Assembly: GCF_019139535.1 (NCBI RefSeq)
Contig: NZ_CP077073.1
Coordinates: forward strand, 2,384,501 to 2,448,500
Direction: 5' to 3'
DNA length: 64,000 nt
DNA from: Pseudomonas muyukensis
GTDB taxonomy: Bacteria > Pseudomonadota > Gammaproteobacteria > Pseudomonadales > Pseudomonadaceae
A program made the translations under genes and the position numbers. Below the pieces are notes generated by a model, which was given only the letters and a program-made list of their open reading frames with translations, searched no databases and was not told the DNA's origin. Positions 36,855 through 46,374 of this stretch are shown here, piece by piece. Position 1 is the first letter of the stretch, and the number at the start of each line of letters is the position of its first letter.

Positions 36855-38204
36855 TCAGAGGAACACGAACTTGGCAATGAAGATCAGGCACAGCACCCAC
36901 AGGCTTGCCGAGATCTCCTTGTACTTGCCGGTGCCCGCCTTCAGTGCCACGTAGCTGATGAAGCCCAGGGCGATGCCATCGGCCACCGAGAAGGTCAGCG
37001 GCATCATGATCACGGTGACGATCGCCGGGATGCTGTCGGTGGCTTCGTCCCAATGAATGTGCGCCATGCTGCCCATCATCAGCATCGCCACATAGATCAG
37101 CGCCCCCGCGGTGGCATAGGCCGGGATCATCCCCGCCAGCGGGGCGAAGAACATCGCGGCGATGAACAGCAGGCCCACCACCACGGCGGTCAGCCCGGTG
37201 CGCCCGCCGGCAGCCACGCCCGCGGCACTTTCCACGTAGCTGGTCACCGGCGGCACGCCGACCACCGCGCCGAACACGCTGGAGGCACTGTCGGCCTTGA
37301 GCGCCCGCGACAGGTTTTCGATGCGCCCGTCCGCCGCCACCAGGTTGGCGCGCTGGGCCACGCCCATCAGGGTGCCGGCGGTGTCGAACATATGCACGAA
37401 CAGGAACGCCAGCACCACGCTGATCATGCTGACGTTGAACACCCCGGCCACGTCCATGGCCATCCAGGTTGGCGCCAGGCTCGGCGGCATCGACATCACC
37501 CCGCCGAACTTGACCAGGCCCAGGCCCCAGCCGGCCAGGGTGACACCGATGATGCTGATGAGGATCGCGCCGAACACGCGCTTGTAGCTGAGGATGGCGA
37601 TCAGCAGGAAGCACAGCGCCGCCAGCAGCGGCCCGGGCTCGTGCAGCGAACCCAGCTTGATCAGGGTGGCCGGGCTGTCGACGATGATGCCGGCGGTCTT
37701 CAGGCCGATCAGCCCGAGGAACAATCCGACGCCAGCCCCCATGGCATGACGCAGGCTGACCGGGATGCTGTTGAGCAGCCACTCGCGCACCTTCGACAGG
37801 GTCAGGAACATGAACAGCACGCCCGAGACGAACACCGCCCCCAGCGCTGTTTCCCAGTTGTAGCCCATGGTGCCGACCACGGTGTAGGTGAAGAAGGCGT
37901 TCAGCCCCATGCCCGGCGCCAGGCCTACCGGCCAGTTGGCGTACAGGCCCATCAGCAGGCAGCCGAGGGCGGCGGCGATGCAGGTGGCGACGAATGCCGC
38001 GCCGTGGTCGATGCCGGCGTCGGCCATGATGTTGGGGTTGACGAAGATGATGTAGGCCATGGTGATGAAGGTGGTCACCCCGGCGATCAGTTCGGTCCTG
38101 ACCGTGCTGCCATGTCGCTTGAGTTTGAAAATCCGCTCCAGCCAGCCCGTTTCGAGCGGTGGGGCGAGATCCAGCGTAGGTGCTTCGGATTTGCGGCTTT
38201 CCAC
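36855..38204 (-). CDS. NCS2-family purine permease (adenine/guanine/hypoxanthine type)
   Basis: A 449-residue membrane protein with about 12-14 helices. It belongs to the AzgA-like branch: FITMAYIIFVNPNIMADAG near the N-terminus, GLAPGMGLNAFFTYTVVG, and FVHMFDTAGTLMGVAQRANL, the substrate-site region. It probably imports purine bases by proton symport. The neighbouring guanine deaminase and xanthine dehydrogenase genes fit guanine or hypoxanthine as substrate. It is divergent from a GntR regulator, sharing a 355-bp control region with a YTGAC-N6-GTCAR site. Confidence 0.92.
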   Translation of the reverse strand: MESRKSEAPTLDLAPPLETGWLERIFKLKRHGSTVRTELIAGVTTFITMAYIIFVNPNIMADAGIDHGAAFVATCIAAALGCLLMGLYANWPVGLAPGMGLNAFFTYTVVGTMGYNWETALGAVFVSGVLFMFLTLSKVREWLLNSIPVSLRHAMGAGVGLFLGLIGLKTAGIIVDSPATLIKLGSLHEPGPLLAALCFLLIAILSYKRVFGAILISIIGVTLAGWGLGLVKFGGVMSMPPSLAPTWMAMDVAGVFNVSMISVVLAFLFVHMFDTAGTLMGVAQRANLVAADGRIENLSRALKADSASSVFGAVVGVPPVTSYVESAAGVAAGGRTGLTAVVVGLLFIAAMFFAPLAGMIPAYATAGALIYVAMLMMGSMAHIHWDEATDSIPAIVTVIMMPLTFSVADGIALGFISYVALKAGTGKYKEISASLWVLCLIFIAKFVFL

Positions 38205-38304
38205 AGCGAGTACTCCTCAAGTCTTTCTTGTTGTTCGAAGCCGGGTCCTGAGCCATGCACTGGGAGGCTTCGCGAGGGGGTGTGGCAGACGTCCGACCAT
38301 TTTG

Positions 38305-38320
38305 TTGACTTTTGGGTCAG
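38305..38320. promoter_or_regulatory. YTGAC-N6-GTCAR operator-like site before the purine permease
   Basis: TTGAC-TTTTGG-GTCAG, the same 5-6-5 inverted pattern found twice upstream of xdhA. It lies 101 bp upstream of the permease start. Confidence 0.5.
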
Positions 38321-38344
38321 GAAGTTGCTCGCAGGATTATGCTT

Positions 38345-38391
38345 TTGTGTACAAAGAATGCAAATAATGTTTTATCTTTTGTGCGCACAAA
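38345..38391. promoter_or_regulatory. Pair of TTTGT...ACAAA palindromes in the permease/GntR control region
   Basis: TTTGT-GT-ACAAA (38344-38355) and the perfect 14-bp palindrome TTTGTGCGCACAAA (38378-38391), with a related half, CTGTGTACAA, at 38444-38453 that also contains a TACAAT -10-like box. FCD-type GntR proteins commonly bind TTGT-Nx-ACAA. These are candidate operators for the divergent gene at 38560. The rest of this gap shows no coding potential. Confidence 0.5.
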
Positions 38392-38559
38392 CCGCCGTAC
38401 AACGGCTATATAGGTAAAAGGCCACCTGCAGAAACGGGTCAGCCTGTGTACAATGGCGCCATACCTTGGCCCACTATCTTCTTCCTGGACTTGCCATCCC
38501 CCCGCTGACAGGTATTACAGTCACGGTCCGACTGGCAGATCCTTTGTGCTCGAGAGCCC

Positions 38560-39315
38560 ATGAACGAACAGCTGCAACCTCTGAAAAAACCTGCGCGCAC
38601 TGGCAAGGCCGGCCGCAGCGGTACCCAGGACGACATCGTCTACGCGCATATCTTCGAGGCGATCCTCGAGCAGCGCCTGGCACCGGGCACCAAGTTGAGC
38701 GAGGAAGCGCTGGGCGAGATCTTCGGCGTCAGCCGCACCATCATCCGCCGCGCCCTGTCGCGCCTGGCCCACGAAAGCGTGGTGCTGCTGCGGCCCAACC
38801 GTGGTGCGGTAGTGGCCAGCCCGACGGTCGAGGAGGCACGCCAGGTGTTCTTCTCGCGGCGCATGGTCGAGCGCGCCATCACCGAGCTGGCCGTGCAGCA
38901 CGCCACCCTCGAGCAGCTCAACGAACTGCGCCACATGGTGCGCGAGGAGCGTGACAGCTTCTCCCGTGGCGACCGGGGCGCCGGTATCCGCCTGTCCGGG
39001 GAGTTCCATCTCAAGCTGGCCGAGGCCGCCGGCAATGCACCGCTGGTGAGCTTCCAGCGCAGCCTGGTGTCGCAGACGTCGCTGATCATCGCCCAGTACG
39101 AGAGCGGCAACCGTTCGCACTGCTCGTACGATGAGCACATGCAGCTGATCGATGCCATCGAGGCGCGCGATGCCGAGCAGGCGGTGAGCCTGATGATGCA
39201 TCACATGGACCACATCGACAGCAAGCTCAACCTCGACGAGGAAAGCGCCTCGGACGACCTGCACGCGGTGTTCTCCCACCTGCTGAAAAAGCCCAAGGCC
39301 AGCGCCAAGGGTTGA
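38560..39315 (+). CDS. GntR-family regulator (FCD domain), purine cluster
   Basis: A 251-residue regulator. The N-terminal winged helix (about 25-95) has GTKLSEEALGEIFGVSRTII, and the C-terminal FCD ligand-binding domain (about 100-235) has metal-site-type residues in EFHLKLAEAAGN and MMHHMDHI. By position it should control the divergent purine permease and possibly aqpZ or xdh genes in response to a purine metabolite. It is followed by a terminator. Confidence 0.9.
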   Translation: MNEQLQPLKKPARTGKAGRSGTQDDIVYAHIFEAILEQRLAPGTKLSEEALGEIFGVSRTIIRRALSRLAHESVVLLRPNRGAVVASPTVEEARQVFFSRRMVERAITELAVQHATLEQLNELRHMVREERDSFSRGDRGAGIRLSGEFHLKLAEAAGNAPLVSFQRSLVSQTSLIIAQYESGNRSHCSYDEHMQLIDAIEARDAEQAVSLMMHHMDHIDSKLNLDEESASDDLHAVFSHLLKKPKASAKG

Positions 39316-39333
39316 TCGTTTGCCTGCATGAAC

Positions 39334-39355
39334 AAAGGGCCGCTTCGCGGCCCTT
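39334..39355 (+). terminator. Terminator of the GntR gene
   Basis: AAAGGGCCGC-TT-CGCGGCCCTT hairpin 18 bp after the stop. The stem is strong and the T-run short. Confidence 0.75.
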
Positions 39356-39465
39356 GTCGTTACTGGCCATTTGCCGGGACCCTGATAGATTTATTAGTTG
39401 CAAACCCCTTTTCAATGTGGTTGGGCTTGCGCAATCGTTGCGTCCAATGACTTGAGGAGAGGTCC

Positions 39466-40164
39466 ATGACTACTTCCCTGGGTGTGCGCATGGGTGCCGA
39501 GCTGGTCGGTACCTTCTGGTTGGTGCTCGGTGGCTGTGGCAGCGCAGTGCTGGCCGCCAGTTCGCCGGTCGGCATCGGGGTGCTCGGCGTCGCGTTCGCC
39601 TTTGGCCTGACCGTGCTGACCATGGCCTTCGCCATCGGCCATATCTCCGGTTGCCATCTCAACCCCGCCGTGTCGTTCGGCCTGGTGGTGGGTGGGCGGT
39701 TTCCGGCCAAAGAATTGTTGCCCTATGTAATTGCCCAGGTGATCGGCGCGATTCTCGCCGCGGCGGTGATCTATTTCATCGCCAGTGGCAAGGCCGGCTT
39801 CGAGCTGGCCAACGGGCTGGCCTCAAACGGCTATGCCGAGCACTCGCCGGGTGGCTACAGCCTGGCGGCGGGCTTTGTCAGCGAGGTGGTGATGACCGCG
39901 ATGTTCCTGGTGATCATCATGGGCGCCACCGATGCCCGGGCGCCGGCCGGGTTCGCGCCGATCGCCATTGGCCTGGCGCTGACCCTGATCCACCTGATCT
40001 CGATCCCGGTCACCAACACCTCGGTGAACCCGGCACGCAGCACCGGGCCTGCCTTGTTCGTCGGCGGCTGGGCGCTGCAACAGCTGTGGCTGTTCTGGCT
40101 GGCACCGCTGATCGGCGCGGCGATCGGCGGTGCGTTGTACCGGGGGCTGGGGAAACAGCCCTAG
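39466..40164 (+). CDS. aqpZ: Aquaporin Z
   Basis: A 232-residue MIP channel with six helices and both NPA boxes (HLNPAVSFG and SVNPARSTG). The selectivity-filter residues match a water channel: phenylalanine in [11 protein letters not shown], histidine in [10 protein letters not shown], and threonine and arginine in NTSVNPARS. It mediates rapid water flow across the inner membrane. It sits between a GntR gene and guaD in a purine cluster. Its TAG overlaps the guaD stop in a shared CTAG. Confidence 0.95.
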   Translation: MTTSLGVRMGAELVGTFWLVLGGCGSAVLAASSPVGIGVLGVAFAFGLTVLTMAFAIGHISGCHLNPAVSFGLVVGGRFPAKELLPYVIAQVIGAILAAAVIYFIASGKAGFELANGLASNGYAEHSPGGYSLAAGFVSEVVMTAMFLVIIMGATDARAPAGFAPIAIGLALTLIHLISIPVTNTSVNPARSTGPALFVGGWALQQLWLFWLAPLIGAAIGGALYRGLGKQP

Positions 40165-41465
40165 CGCTGGTGCACGCGACGCCCGGCGGCGTAGGTCTCG
40201 CGCACCGTGCGATCGTCGCCCAGGGTGGTGAGCACGAACAACGTCTCCTCGATGCTCCTGGACTGCTGCAGGCGGTAGTCCAGCAGCGGGGTGGCCTTGT
40301 AGTCGAGCACCACGAAGTCGGCGTCATTGCCCGGGCGCAGGCTGCCGATGCGGTCGTCCAGGCGCAGCGCGCGGGCGCCGCCAAGGGTGGCCAGGTACAG
40401 CGACTTGTAGGGGTGCAGGCGTGCGCCCTGCAGCTGCATCACCTTGTACGCCTCGTTCAGGGTGTTGAGCAGCGAGAAGCTGGTACCGGCGCCGACGTCG
40501 GTGCCCAGGCCGACATTGACCTTGAAGCGTTCGGCCTGGGGCAGGTTGAACAGGCCGCTGCCGAGGAACAGGTTGGAGGTCGGGCAGAAGGCGATGGCCG
40601 AACCGGTCTCGGCCAGGCGCTGGCATTCGCTGTCGCACAGGTGCACGCCGTGGGCGAACACCGAGCGCTCGCCGAGCAGCTCGAAGTGGTCATAGACGTC
40701 GAGGTAGCCTTTCTGCTCGGGGAACAGCTCCTTGACCCAGTCGATCTCCTTGAGGTTCTCCGACAGGTGGGTATGCAGGTAGACGCCTGGGTGCTCCTTG
40801 AGCAACTGGCCGGCGGCGGCCAGCTGCTCCGGCGTGCTGGTCGGGGCGAAGCGCGGGGTCACCGCGTAGTGCAGGCGGCCCTTGCCGTGCCAGCGCTCGA
40901 TCAGCGCCTTGCTGTCGCGGTAGCTGGATTCGGCGGTGTCGGTCAGGTAGTCGGGGGCGTTGCGGTCCATCATCACCTTGCCGGCGATCAGGCGCAGGTC
41001 CAGGCGCTCGGCCTCCTCGAACAGGGCGTTGACCGACGCGGGGTGCACGCTGCCGAACACCAGGGCGGTGGTGGTGCCGTTGCGCAGCAGTTCCTTGAGG
41101 AAGATCTTCGCCACCTGGTCGGCGTGGGCCTTGTCGGCGAACTGCTTCTCGCACGGGAAGGTGTAGGTGTTCAGCCAGTCCAGCAACTGCTCGCCGTAGG
41201 AGCCGATCATGCCGGTCTGCGGGAAGTGGATATGGGTGTCGATGAAGCCTGGGGTGATCAGCGCGTCCGGGTAGTGCTCCACGACGATATCGCTCGCCAG
41301 GCCCGGCAGCAGCGCGCTGGCATCGCCCAGGGCGCTGATGCGGCCGTCGTCGACCAGCAGCAGGCCGTCTTCATAGTATTCGCAGGACGCCTCCAGGCCG
41401 ACCTCGGCGGGGTCGGCGATGCTGTGCAGGATGGCGGCTCGGTAGGCTTTGCGGGTTGCGCTCAT
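40161..41465 (-). CDS. guaD: Guanine deaminase
   Basis: A 434-residue amidohydrolase that converts guanine to xanthine and ammonia. Zinc-site and active-site motifs: [27 protein letters not shown], a histidine in [11 protein letters not shown], and [15 protein letters not shown]. The start [15 protein letters not shown] lies 11 bp after the xdhC stop, so it is the last gene of xdhABC-guaD. Product xanthine feeds XdhAB encoded upstream in the same operon. Confidence 0.95.
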   Translation of the reverse strand: MSATRKAYRAAILHSIADPAEVGLEASCEYYEDGLLLVDDGRISALGDASALLPGLASDIVVEHYPDALITPGFIDTHIHFPQTGMIGSYGEQLLDWLNTYTFPCEKQFADKAHADQVAKIFLKELLRNGTTTALVFGSVHPASVNALFEEAERLDLRLIAGKVMMDRNAPDYLTDTAESSYRDSKALIERWHGKGRLHYAVTPRFAPTSTPEQLAAAGQLLKEHPGVYLHTHLSENLKEIDWVKELFPEQKGYLDVYDHFELLGERSVFAHGVHLCDSECQRLAETGSAIAFCPTSNLFLGSGLFNLPQAERFKVNVGLGTDVGAGTSFSLLNTLNEAYKVMQLQGARLHPYKSLYLATLGGARALRLDDRIGSLRPGNDADFVVLDYKATPLLDYRLQQSRSIEETLFVLTTLGDDRTVRETYAAGRRVHQR

Positions 41466-41475
41466 GAGGCTCTCG

Positions 41476-42321
41476 TCAAATGGCTTGGCTGCGTCGCGAG
41501 GACGGCAGCAACTGGGCGATGGGGCCTGCGTTGGCGCCAGCGTCGTGCTGGCCGAAGCAGGCGTTGTAGGTGGCAATGATCTCGGCGGCGATGGACACGG
41601 CGATCTCGATCGGCAGCTTGCCCTTGACCTCGGCCAGGCCCATCGGGCAGCGCATGCGTGCCATCAGGCTGTCGTCGAAGCCGCGTTCGCGCAGGCGGTG
41701 CTCGAACTTGACGCGCTTGGTCTTCGAGCCGATCAGGCCGAACCAGGTGAAATCATTGCGCTTGAGAATGGCGGCGGTCAGTTCCAGGTCCAGCTGGTGG
41801 TTGTGGGTCATGACGATGCAGTAGCTGCCGGCGGGCAGCTCGGCGACTTCGTCGACCGGTTCCTCGCTGACCACCTTGCTGACCCCGTTGGGGATGAGCG
41901 CGGGGAATTCCTGTTCGCGCGAATCGATCCAGCGCACCCGGCAGGGCAGGGCAGCGAGCAAGGGTACCAGAGCCCGACCGACATGGCCCGCGCCGAACAC
42001 GGCGATCTGCGCCTGCACTCCGGTCATCGGTTCGAACAGCAGCACGGTGGCGCCGCCGCAGCACTGGCCAAGGCTGGCGCCGAGGCTGAAGCGCTCAAGG
42101 TGCGGGGTGCTGCGCTGCTCCTCGAGCATCTGCCGGGCGATATGCAGGGCCTTGAACTCCAGGTGGCCGCCGCCGATGGTGTCGTACAGGGCGCTGGCGC
42201 TGACCACCATTTTCGAGCCGGCGTTGCGCGGGGTGGAGCCGCGTTCCTCGATGATGGTCACCAGCACGCAGGGCTCGCCGCGGGCTTGGTGGTCGGCGAG
42301 GGCGTTGATCCATTGGTGCAT
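41476..42321 (-). CDS. xdhC: Xanthine dehydrogenase accessory factor XdhC
   Basis: A 281-residue maturation factor that sulfurates and inserts the molybdenum cofactor into xanthine dehydrogenase. The N-terminal XdhC/CoxI domain has VTIIEERGSTPRNAGSKMVV and a CCGG pair (GQCCGGATVLLFEP). The C-terminal Rossmann domain has VFGAGHVGRALVPLL. It is separated from xdhB by a 152-bp REP-containing gap but on the same strand. Confidence 0.94.
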   Translation of the reverse strand: MHQWINALADHQARGEPCVLVTIIEERGSTPRNAGSKMVVSASALYDTIGGGHLEFKALHIARQMLEEQRSTPHLERFSLGASLGQCCGGATVLLFEPMTGVQAQIAVFGAGHVGRALVPLLAALPCRVRWIDSREQEFPALIPNGVSKVVSEEPVDEVAELPAGSYCIVMTHNHQLDLELTAAILKRNDFTWFGLIGSKTKRVKFEHRLRERGFDDSLMARMRCPMGLAEVKGKLPIEIAVSIAAEIIATYNACFGQHDAGANAGPIAQLLPSSRRSQAI

Positions 42322-42345
42322 GTCTTCAATCCTCCTCGTGCCCTT

Positions 42346-42460
42346 TGTAGGAGCGGCCTTGTGTCGCGAAAGGGGCGCGAAGCGGCCCCAACATCTGTGC
42401 AGCGATGAAGATTTCTGGGGCTGCTACGCAGCCCTTTCGCGACACAAGGCCGCTCCTACA
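42346..42460. repeat. Large inverted REP pair (BIME-like) between xdhB and xdhC
   Basis: A perfect 27-bp inverted repeat (arms 42346-42372 and 42434-42460, core GTAGGAGCGGCCTTGTGTCG) encloses GGGGCGCGAAGCGGCCCC and a CTGGGGCTGCTACGCAGCCC stem. As RNA it would be a long double hairpin inside the xdh operon and may lower downstream expression or stabilise upstream mRNA. Confidence 0.85.
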
Positions 42461-42473
42461 GGGTCCCGCGTTT

Positions 42474-44873
42474 TCAGTGGGTGACAGTTTCCAAAGCGGG
42501 CTCCACAGGCTGCTGCGCAGCCACCGCCTTGCGCATCTGCTCACAACCCCACAGCACTCGCTCCGGCGTCGACGGCGCGTCGATATTCGGTTGCACGCGG
42601 TAGTCGGCAATGCTCGCCACCGCATCCTTGATCGCGCACCAGGCGGCGATGCCGAGCATGAACGGCGGTTCGCCCACGGCCTTGGAATGGAACACCGTGT
42701 CCTCGGGGTTCTTGCGGTTTTCCACCAGCTTGACCCGCATGTCCAGCGGCATGTCGGCCACCGCCGGGATCTTGTAGCTGGCCGGCCCGTTGGTCATCAG
42801 CTTGCCCTTGGCGTTCCACACCAGTTCCTCGGTGGTCAGCCAGCCCATGCCCTGGACGAAACCACCCTCGACCTGGCCGATGTCGATGGCCGGGTTCAGC
42901 GAGTCGCCCACGTCGTGGAGGATATCGGCGCGCAGCATCTTGTATTCGCCGGTCAGGGTGTCGACGATCACCTCCACGCAGGCGGCGCCGAAGGCGTAGT
43001 AGTAGAACGGTCGGCCACGGGCCTGGGTGCGGTCGTAGAAGATCTTCGGCGTGCGGTAGAAACCGGTGGTCGACAGCGACACCTGGGCGAAGTACGCCTG
43101 CTGCACCAGTTGCTCGAAGCTGACGATCTGCTCGCGCAGGCGCACATGGCCGTTGCGGAACTCGACGTCTTCCTCGGTGACGTTGTAATGCCGCGCGGCG
43201 AACTCGGTGAGGCGCTTCTTGAGGATCTCGGCGGCGTTCTGCGCCGCCTTGCCGTTCAGGTCGGCGCCGCTGGAGGCCGCGGTTGGCGAAGTGTTGGGCA
43301 CCTTGTCGGTGTTGGTGGCGGTGATCTGGATGCGACCGAAGTCCACCTGGAACACCTCTGCCACCACCTGCGCCACCTTGGTGTTCAGGCCTTGGCCCAT
43401 TTCGGTGCCGCCGTGGTTGAGGTGGATGCTGCCGTCGGTATAGATGTGGATCAAGGCACCGGCCTGGTTGAGGAAGGTGGCGGTGAACGAGATGCCGAAC
43501 TTCACCGGGGTCAACGCCAGGCCCTTCTTCAGCACCGGGCTGTTGGCGTTGAAGCGGAGGATCGACTCGCGGCGCTCGTGGTAGTCGCTGCTGGCCTCCA
43601 GGTCGGCGGTCATCTCCTCGAGCAGGTTGTGCTCGACGGTCTGGTAGTAGTGGGTGACGTTGCGCTCGGTCTTGCCGTAGTAGTTGGCCTTGCGCACCGC
43701 CAGCGGGTCGAGGGCCAGGTGGCGGGCGATATGGTCCATCACCTGCTCGATGGCGACCATCCCCTGCGGCCCGCCGAAGCCGCGGTAGGCGGTGTTGGAG
43801 GCGGTGTTGGTCTTGCAGCGGTGGCCATGCACCGTGGCGTCGCCCAGGTAGTAGGCGTTGTCGGCGTGGAACATGGCGCGGTCGACGATCGAACCGGACA
43901 AGTCGGGCGAGTAGCCGCAGTTGCCGGCCAGGTCGAAGTTGATCCCGTGCAGGCGGCCGGAGTCGTCGAAGCCGACGTCGTACTCGACGTAGAACGGGTG
44001 GCGCTTGCCGGTCATCATCATGTCTTCGACCCGAGGCAGGCGCATCTTGGTCGGCTGGCCGGTCAGCCGCGCGATCACCGCGCACAGGCAGGCGGGGCTG
44101 GCGGCCTGGGTTTCCTTGCCACCAAAGCCACCGCCCATGCGGCGCATGTCGACGACGATCTTGTGCATCGGCACGTCGAGCACTTCGGCCACCAGCTTCT
44201 GCACCTCGGTGGGGTTCTGCGTCGAGCAGTAGACGATCATGCCGCCGTCTTCGCTGGGCATCACCGAGCTGATCTGGGTCTCCAGGTAGAAGTGCTCCTG
44301 GCCGCCGATGTGCAGGTTGCCCTGGATGCGGTGCGGGGCGCTGGCCAAGGCGGCGGCCGAGTCGCCGCGCTGGTGGGTGTGGCTGTCGAGCACGAAGTGC
44401 TGCTTGCGCAGTGCCTCGACCACATCGAGCACCGGCTCCAGGTCTTCGTACTCGACGATGGCAGCCATGGCGGCGCGCCGGGCGGTGTCCAGGTCGCGGG
44501 CGGCCACGGCCAGCACCGGCTGGCCGAAGAACTCGACCTTGTCGATGGCCAGCAGCGGGTCGCCGGCGACCACCGGGCCGATGTCCTTGAGCCCGGGAAT
44601 GTCTTCGTGGGTGATGGCGATGCGCACGCCCTCGAACTGGTAGCAGGGCGCGGTATCGATGCGCAGGATGCGCGCGTGGGCGCGGTCCGCGGTGCGCGCA
44701 TAGACGTGCAACTGGTTGGGGAATTCCAGGCGGTCATCGATGTACACCGCCTCGCCGGCCACGTGCTTGTCGGCGCTGTCGTGCTTGAGGCTGCGACCGA
44801 CACCGGTGGTCAGGCCCTGGCTGAACAATGCGGCCATCTCGGCCTGGCTCTTGACGGCGTGATGGTTAGACAT
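42474..44873 (-). CDS. xdhB: Xanthine dehydrogenase, molybdopterin-binding subunit
   Basis: A 799-residue subunit holding the molybdenum centre. Characteristic segments include GGGFGGKETQA, AYRGFGGPQGM, SPTAASSGADLNGKAAQNA, and the catalytic glutamate in AVGEPPFMLG. It hydroxylates hypoxanthine and xanthine to uric acid. The reading frame overlaps the end of xdhA by 8 bp, indicating coupled expression. Confidence 0.96.
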   Translation of the reverse strand: MSNHHAVKSQAEMAALFSQGLTTGVGRSLKHDSADKHVAGEAVYIDDRLEFPNQLHVYARTADRAHARILRIDTAPCYQFEGVRIAITHEDIPGLKDIGPVVAGDPLLAIDKVEFFGQPVLAVAARDLDTARRAAMAAIVEYEDLEPVLDVVEALRKQHFVLDSHTHQRGDSAAALASAPHRIQGNLHIGGQEHFYLETQISSVMPSEDGGMIVYCSTQNPTEVQKLVAEVLDVPMHKIVVDMRRMGGGFGGKETQAASPACLCAVIARLTGQPTKMRLPRVEDMMMTGKRHPFYVEYDVGFDDSGRLHGINFDLAGNCGYSPDLSGSIVDRAMFHADNAYYLGDATVHGHRCKTNTASNTAYRGFGGPQGMVAIEQVMDHIARHLALDPLAVRKANYYGKTERNVTHYYQTVEHNLLEEMTADLEASSDYHERRESILRFNANSPVLKKGLALTPVKFGISFTATFLNQAGALIHIYTDGSIHLNHGGTEMGQGLNTKVAQVVAEVFQVDFGRIQITATNTDKVPNTSPTAASSGADLNGKAAQNAAEILKKRLTEFAARHYNVTEEDVEFRNGHVRLREQIVSFEQLVQQAYFAQVSLSTTGFYRTPKIFYDRTQARGRPFYYYAFGAACVEVIVDTLTGEYKMLRADILHDVGDSLNPAIDIGQVEGGFVQGMGWLTTEELVWNAKGKLMTNGPASYKIPAVADMPLDMRVKLVENRKNPEDTVFHSKAVGEPPFMLGIAAWCAIKDAVASIADYRVQPNIDAPSTPERVLWGCEQMRKAVAAQQPVEPALETVTH

Positions 44874-46320
44874 AGGCGGTCACCCGGGTTTCGATGTGCG
44901 GTGTTTGCAGTTCGATGAAGTACTTGCGCAACAGGTTCTGCGCAGTCAGCAGGCGGTACTCGCGGCTGGCGCGGAAGTCGCTGAGCGGGGTGAAGTCCTC
45001 GGCCAGGGCCTGGCAGGCGCGCTCGATACTGGCCTGGTTCCACGGTTTGCCGCGCAGGGCGGCTTCGCAGGCGCGGGCGCGCTTGGGGATGGCGGCCATG
45101 CCGCCGAAGGCGATGCGCACGCCGCTGACCACGCCGTTGTCGAGGCTCAGGTTGAATGCCGCGCACACGGCGGAGATGTCGTCATCCAGGCGCTTGGACA
45201 CCTTGTAGGCGCGGAACGTCCAGTCGTTGCTGGCGCGCGGCACGATGATCTTCTCGATGAACTCGCTGTCCTGGCGCGCGGTGATGCGGTAGTCGATGAA
45301 GTAGTCTTCCAGCGCCAGGGTGCGCTGGCGCTCGCCCTGGCGCAGGACGATCTGCGCATCCAGGGCGATCAGCAGGGGCGGCGAATCGCCGATCGGCGAA
45401 GCGTTGCCGATGTTGCCGCCCAGGGTGCCCTGGTTGCGGATCTGCAGCGAGGCGAAGCGGTGCAGCAGGGCACCGAAGTCGGGGTACTCCTCGTTGAGCG
45501 CGGTATAGCAGTCGGTCAGCGGGGTGGCGGCGCCGATTTCCAGGTGGCGGGCGGTCTTGTCGATGCGCTTGAGCTCGGCGACATGGCCGACGTAGATCAT
45601 CACCGGCAAGGTGCGATGGAACTGGGTGACCTCCAGGGCCAGGTCGGTGCCGCCGGCCAGCAGCCGGGCCTCGGGGTGCGAGCTGTACAGATCGGCCAGG
45701 TCGGCCACGGTCAGCGGTACCAGGCAACGCTTGTCGCCGCTGTTGAGCTCGCCGGTCTGCTGCGGGGCAATGGCCTTGAGGCGGGCGATGGTCTGGGCCT
45801 GCTGCGCGTCGAACTGGTCGCGGCAGGGGCGCGCGCAGCTCTGCTCGGCGGCGTCGAGGATCGGCCGGTAGCCGGTGCAGCGGCACAGGTTGCCGGCCAG
45901 GGCTTCCTGGGCCTGGTGCAGGTCGTGGCCGCTGCTGTTCTTCTGCAAGGCGAACAGCGACATGACGAAGCCTGGGGTGCAGAAGCCGCATTGCGAGCCA
46001 TGGCAGTCGGCCATGGCCTGTTGCACGCTGTGCAGTTCGCCCTGGTGCTTGAGGCCCTCGACGCTGATCAACTGTTTTCCGTGAAGCGACGAGACGAACG
46101 TCAGGCATGAGTTCAGGCTGCGGTAGCGGATGCTGTCGCCGCCCTGTTCGTCCTGCAGCAGTTCGCCGACGACCACGGTACAGGCGCCGCAGTCGCCGCT
46201 GGCGCAGCCTTCCTTGGTGCCGGGTTTGCCCAGGTGCTCGCGCAGGTACTGCAGCACCGTCATGTTCGGGTCCAGGGCGTGCTCGCTGCGCAGCTCCTGG
46301 TTGACGAGAAACTGGATCAC
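44866..46320 (-). CDS. xdhA: Xanthine dehydrogenase, FAD and [2Fe-2S] subunit
   Basis: A 484-residue subunit. The plant-type [2Fe-2S] ligands are in GCASGDCGACTVVVGE, the second [2Fe-2S] domain in QCGFCTPGFVM and GNLCRCTGYRPI, and the FAD domain (about 190-365) contains LLAGGTDLALEV and GTLGGNIGNASPIGDS. It passes electrons from XdhB to NAD. A GTG start (MIQFLVNQELRSEH) with GAGG upstream is preferred; the upstream extension in frame is not supported. Two operator-like sites lie 55-95 bp upstream. Confidence 0.95.
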   Translation of the reverse strand: MIQFLVNQELRSEHALDPNMTVLQYLREHLGKPGTKEGCASGDCGACTVVVGELLQDEQGGDSIRYRSLNSCLTFVSSLHGKQLISVEGLKHQGELHSVQQAMADCHGSQCGFCTPGFVMSLFALQKNSSGHDLHQAQEALAGNLCRCTGYRPILDAAEQSCARPCRDQFDAQQAQTIARLKAIAPQQTGELNSGDKRCLVPLTVADLADLYSSHPEARLLAGGTDLALEVTQFHRTLPVMIYVGHVAELKRIDKTARHLEIGAATPLTDCYTALNEEYPDFGALLHRFASLQIRNQGTLGGNIGNASPIGDSPPLLIALDAQIVLRQGERQRTLALEDYFIDYRITARQDSEFIEKIIVPRASNDWTFRAYKVSKRLDDDISAVCAAFNLSLDNGVVSGVRIAFGGMAAIPKRARACEAALRGKPWNQASIERACQALAEDFTPLSDFRASREYRLLTAQNLLRKYFIELQTPHIETRVTAYV

Positions 46321-46374
46321 GGGGGAGGGCCTCGCAATGGTTTTATTGTTGTTCGGGCGGACTCTAAGCAACGC

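Noticed and set aside
38205..38559. Purine riboswitch upstream of the purine permease
   Set aside because: No three-way junction with the conserved loop sequences was recognisable. The spacer is better explained by protein operators.
42346..42460. Possible CRISPR-like repeat unit
   Set aside because: Only one inverted pair, with no direct-repeat/spacer periodicity and no cas genes. It matches Pseudomonas REP pairs.
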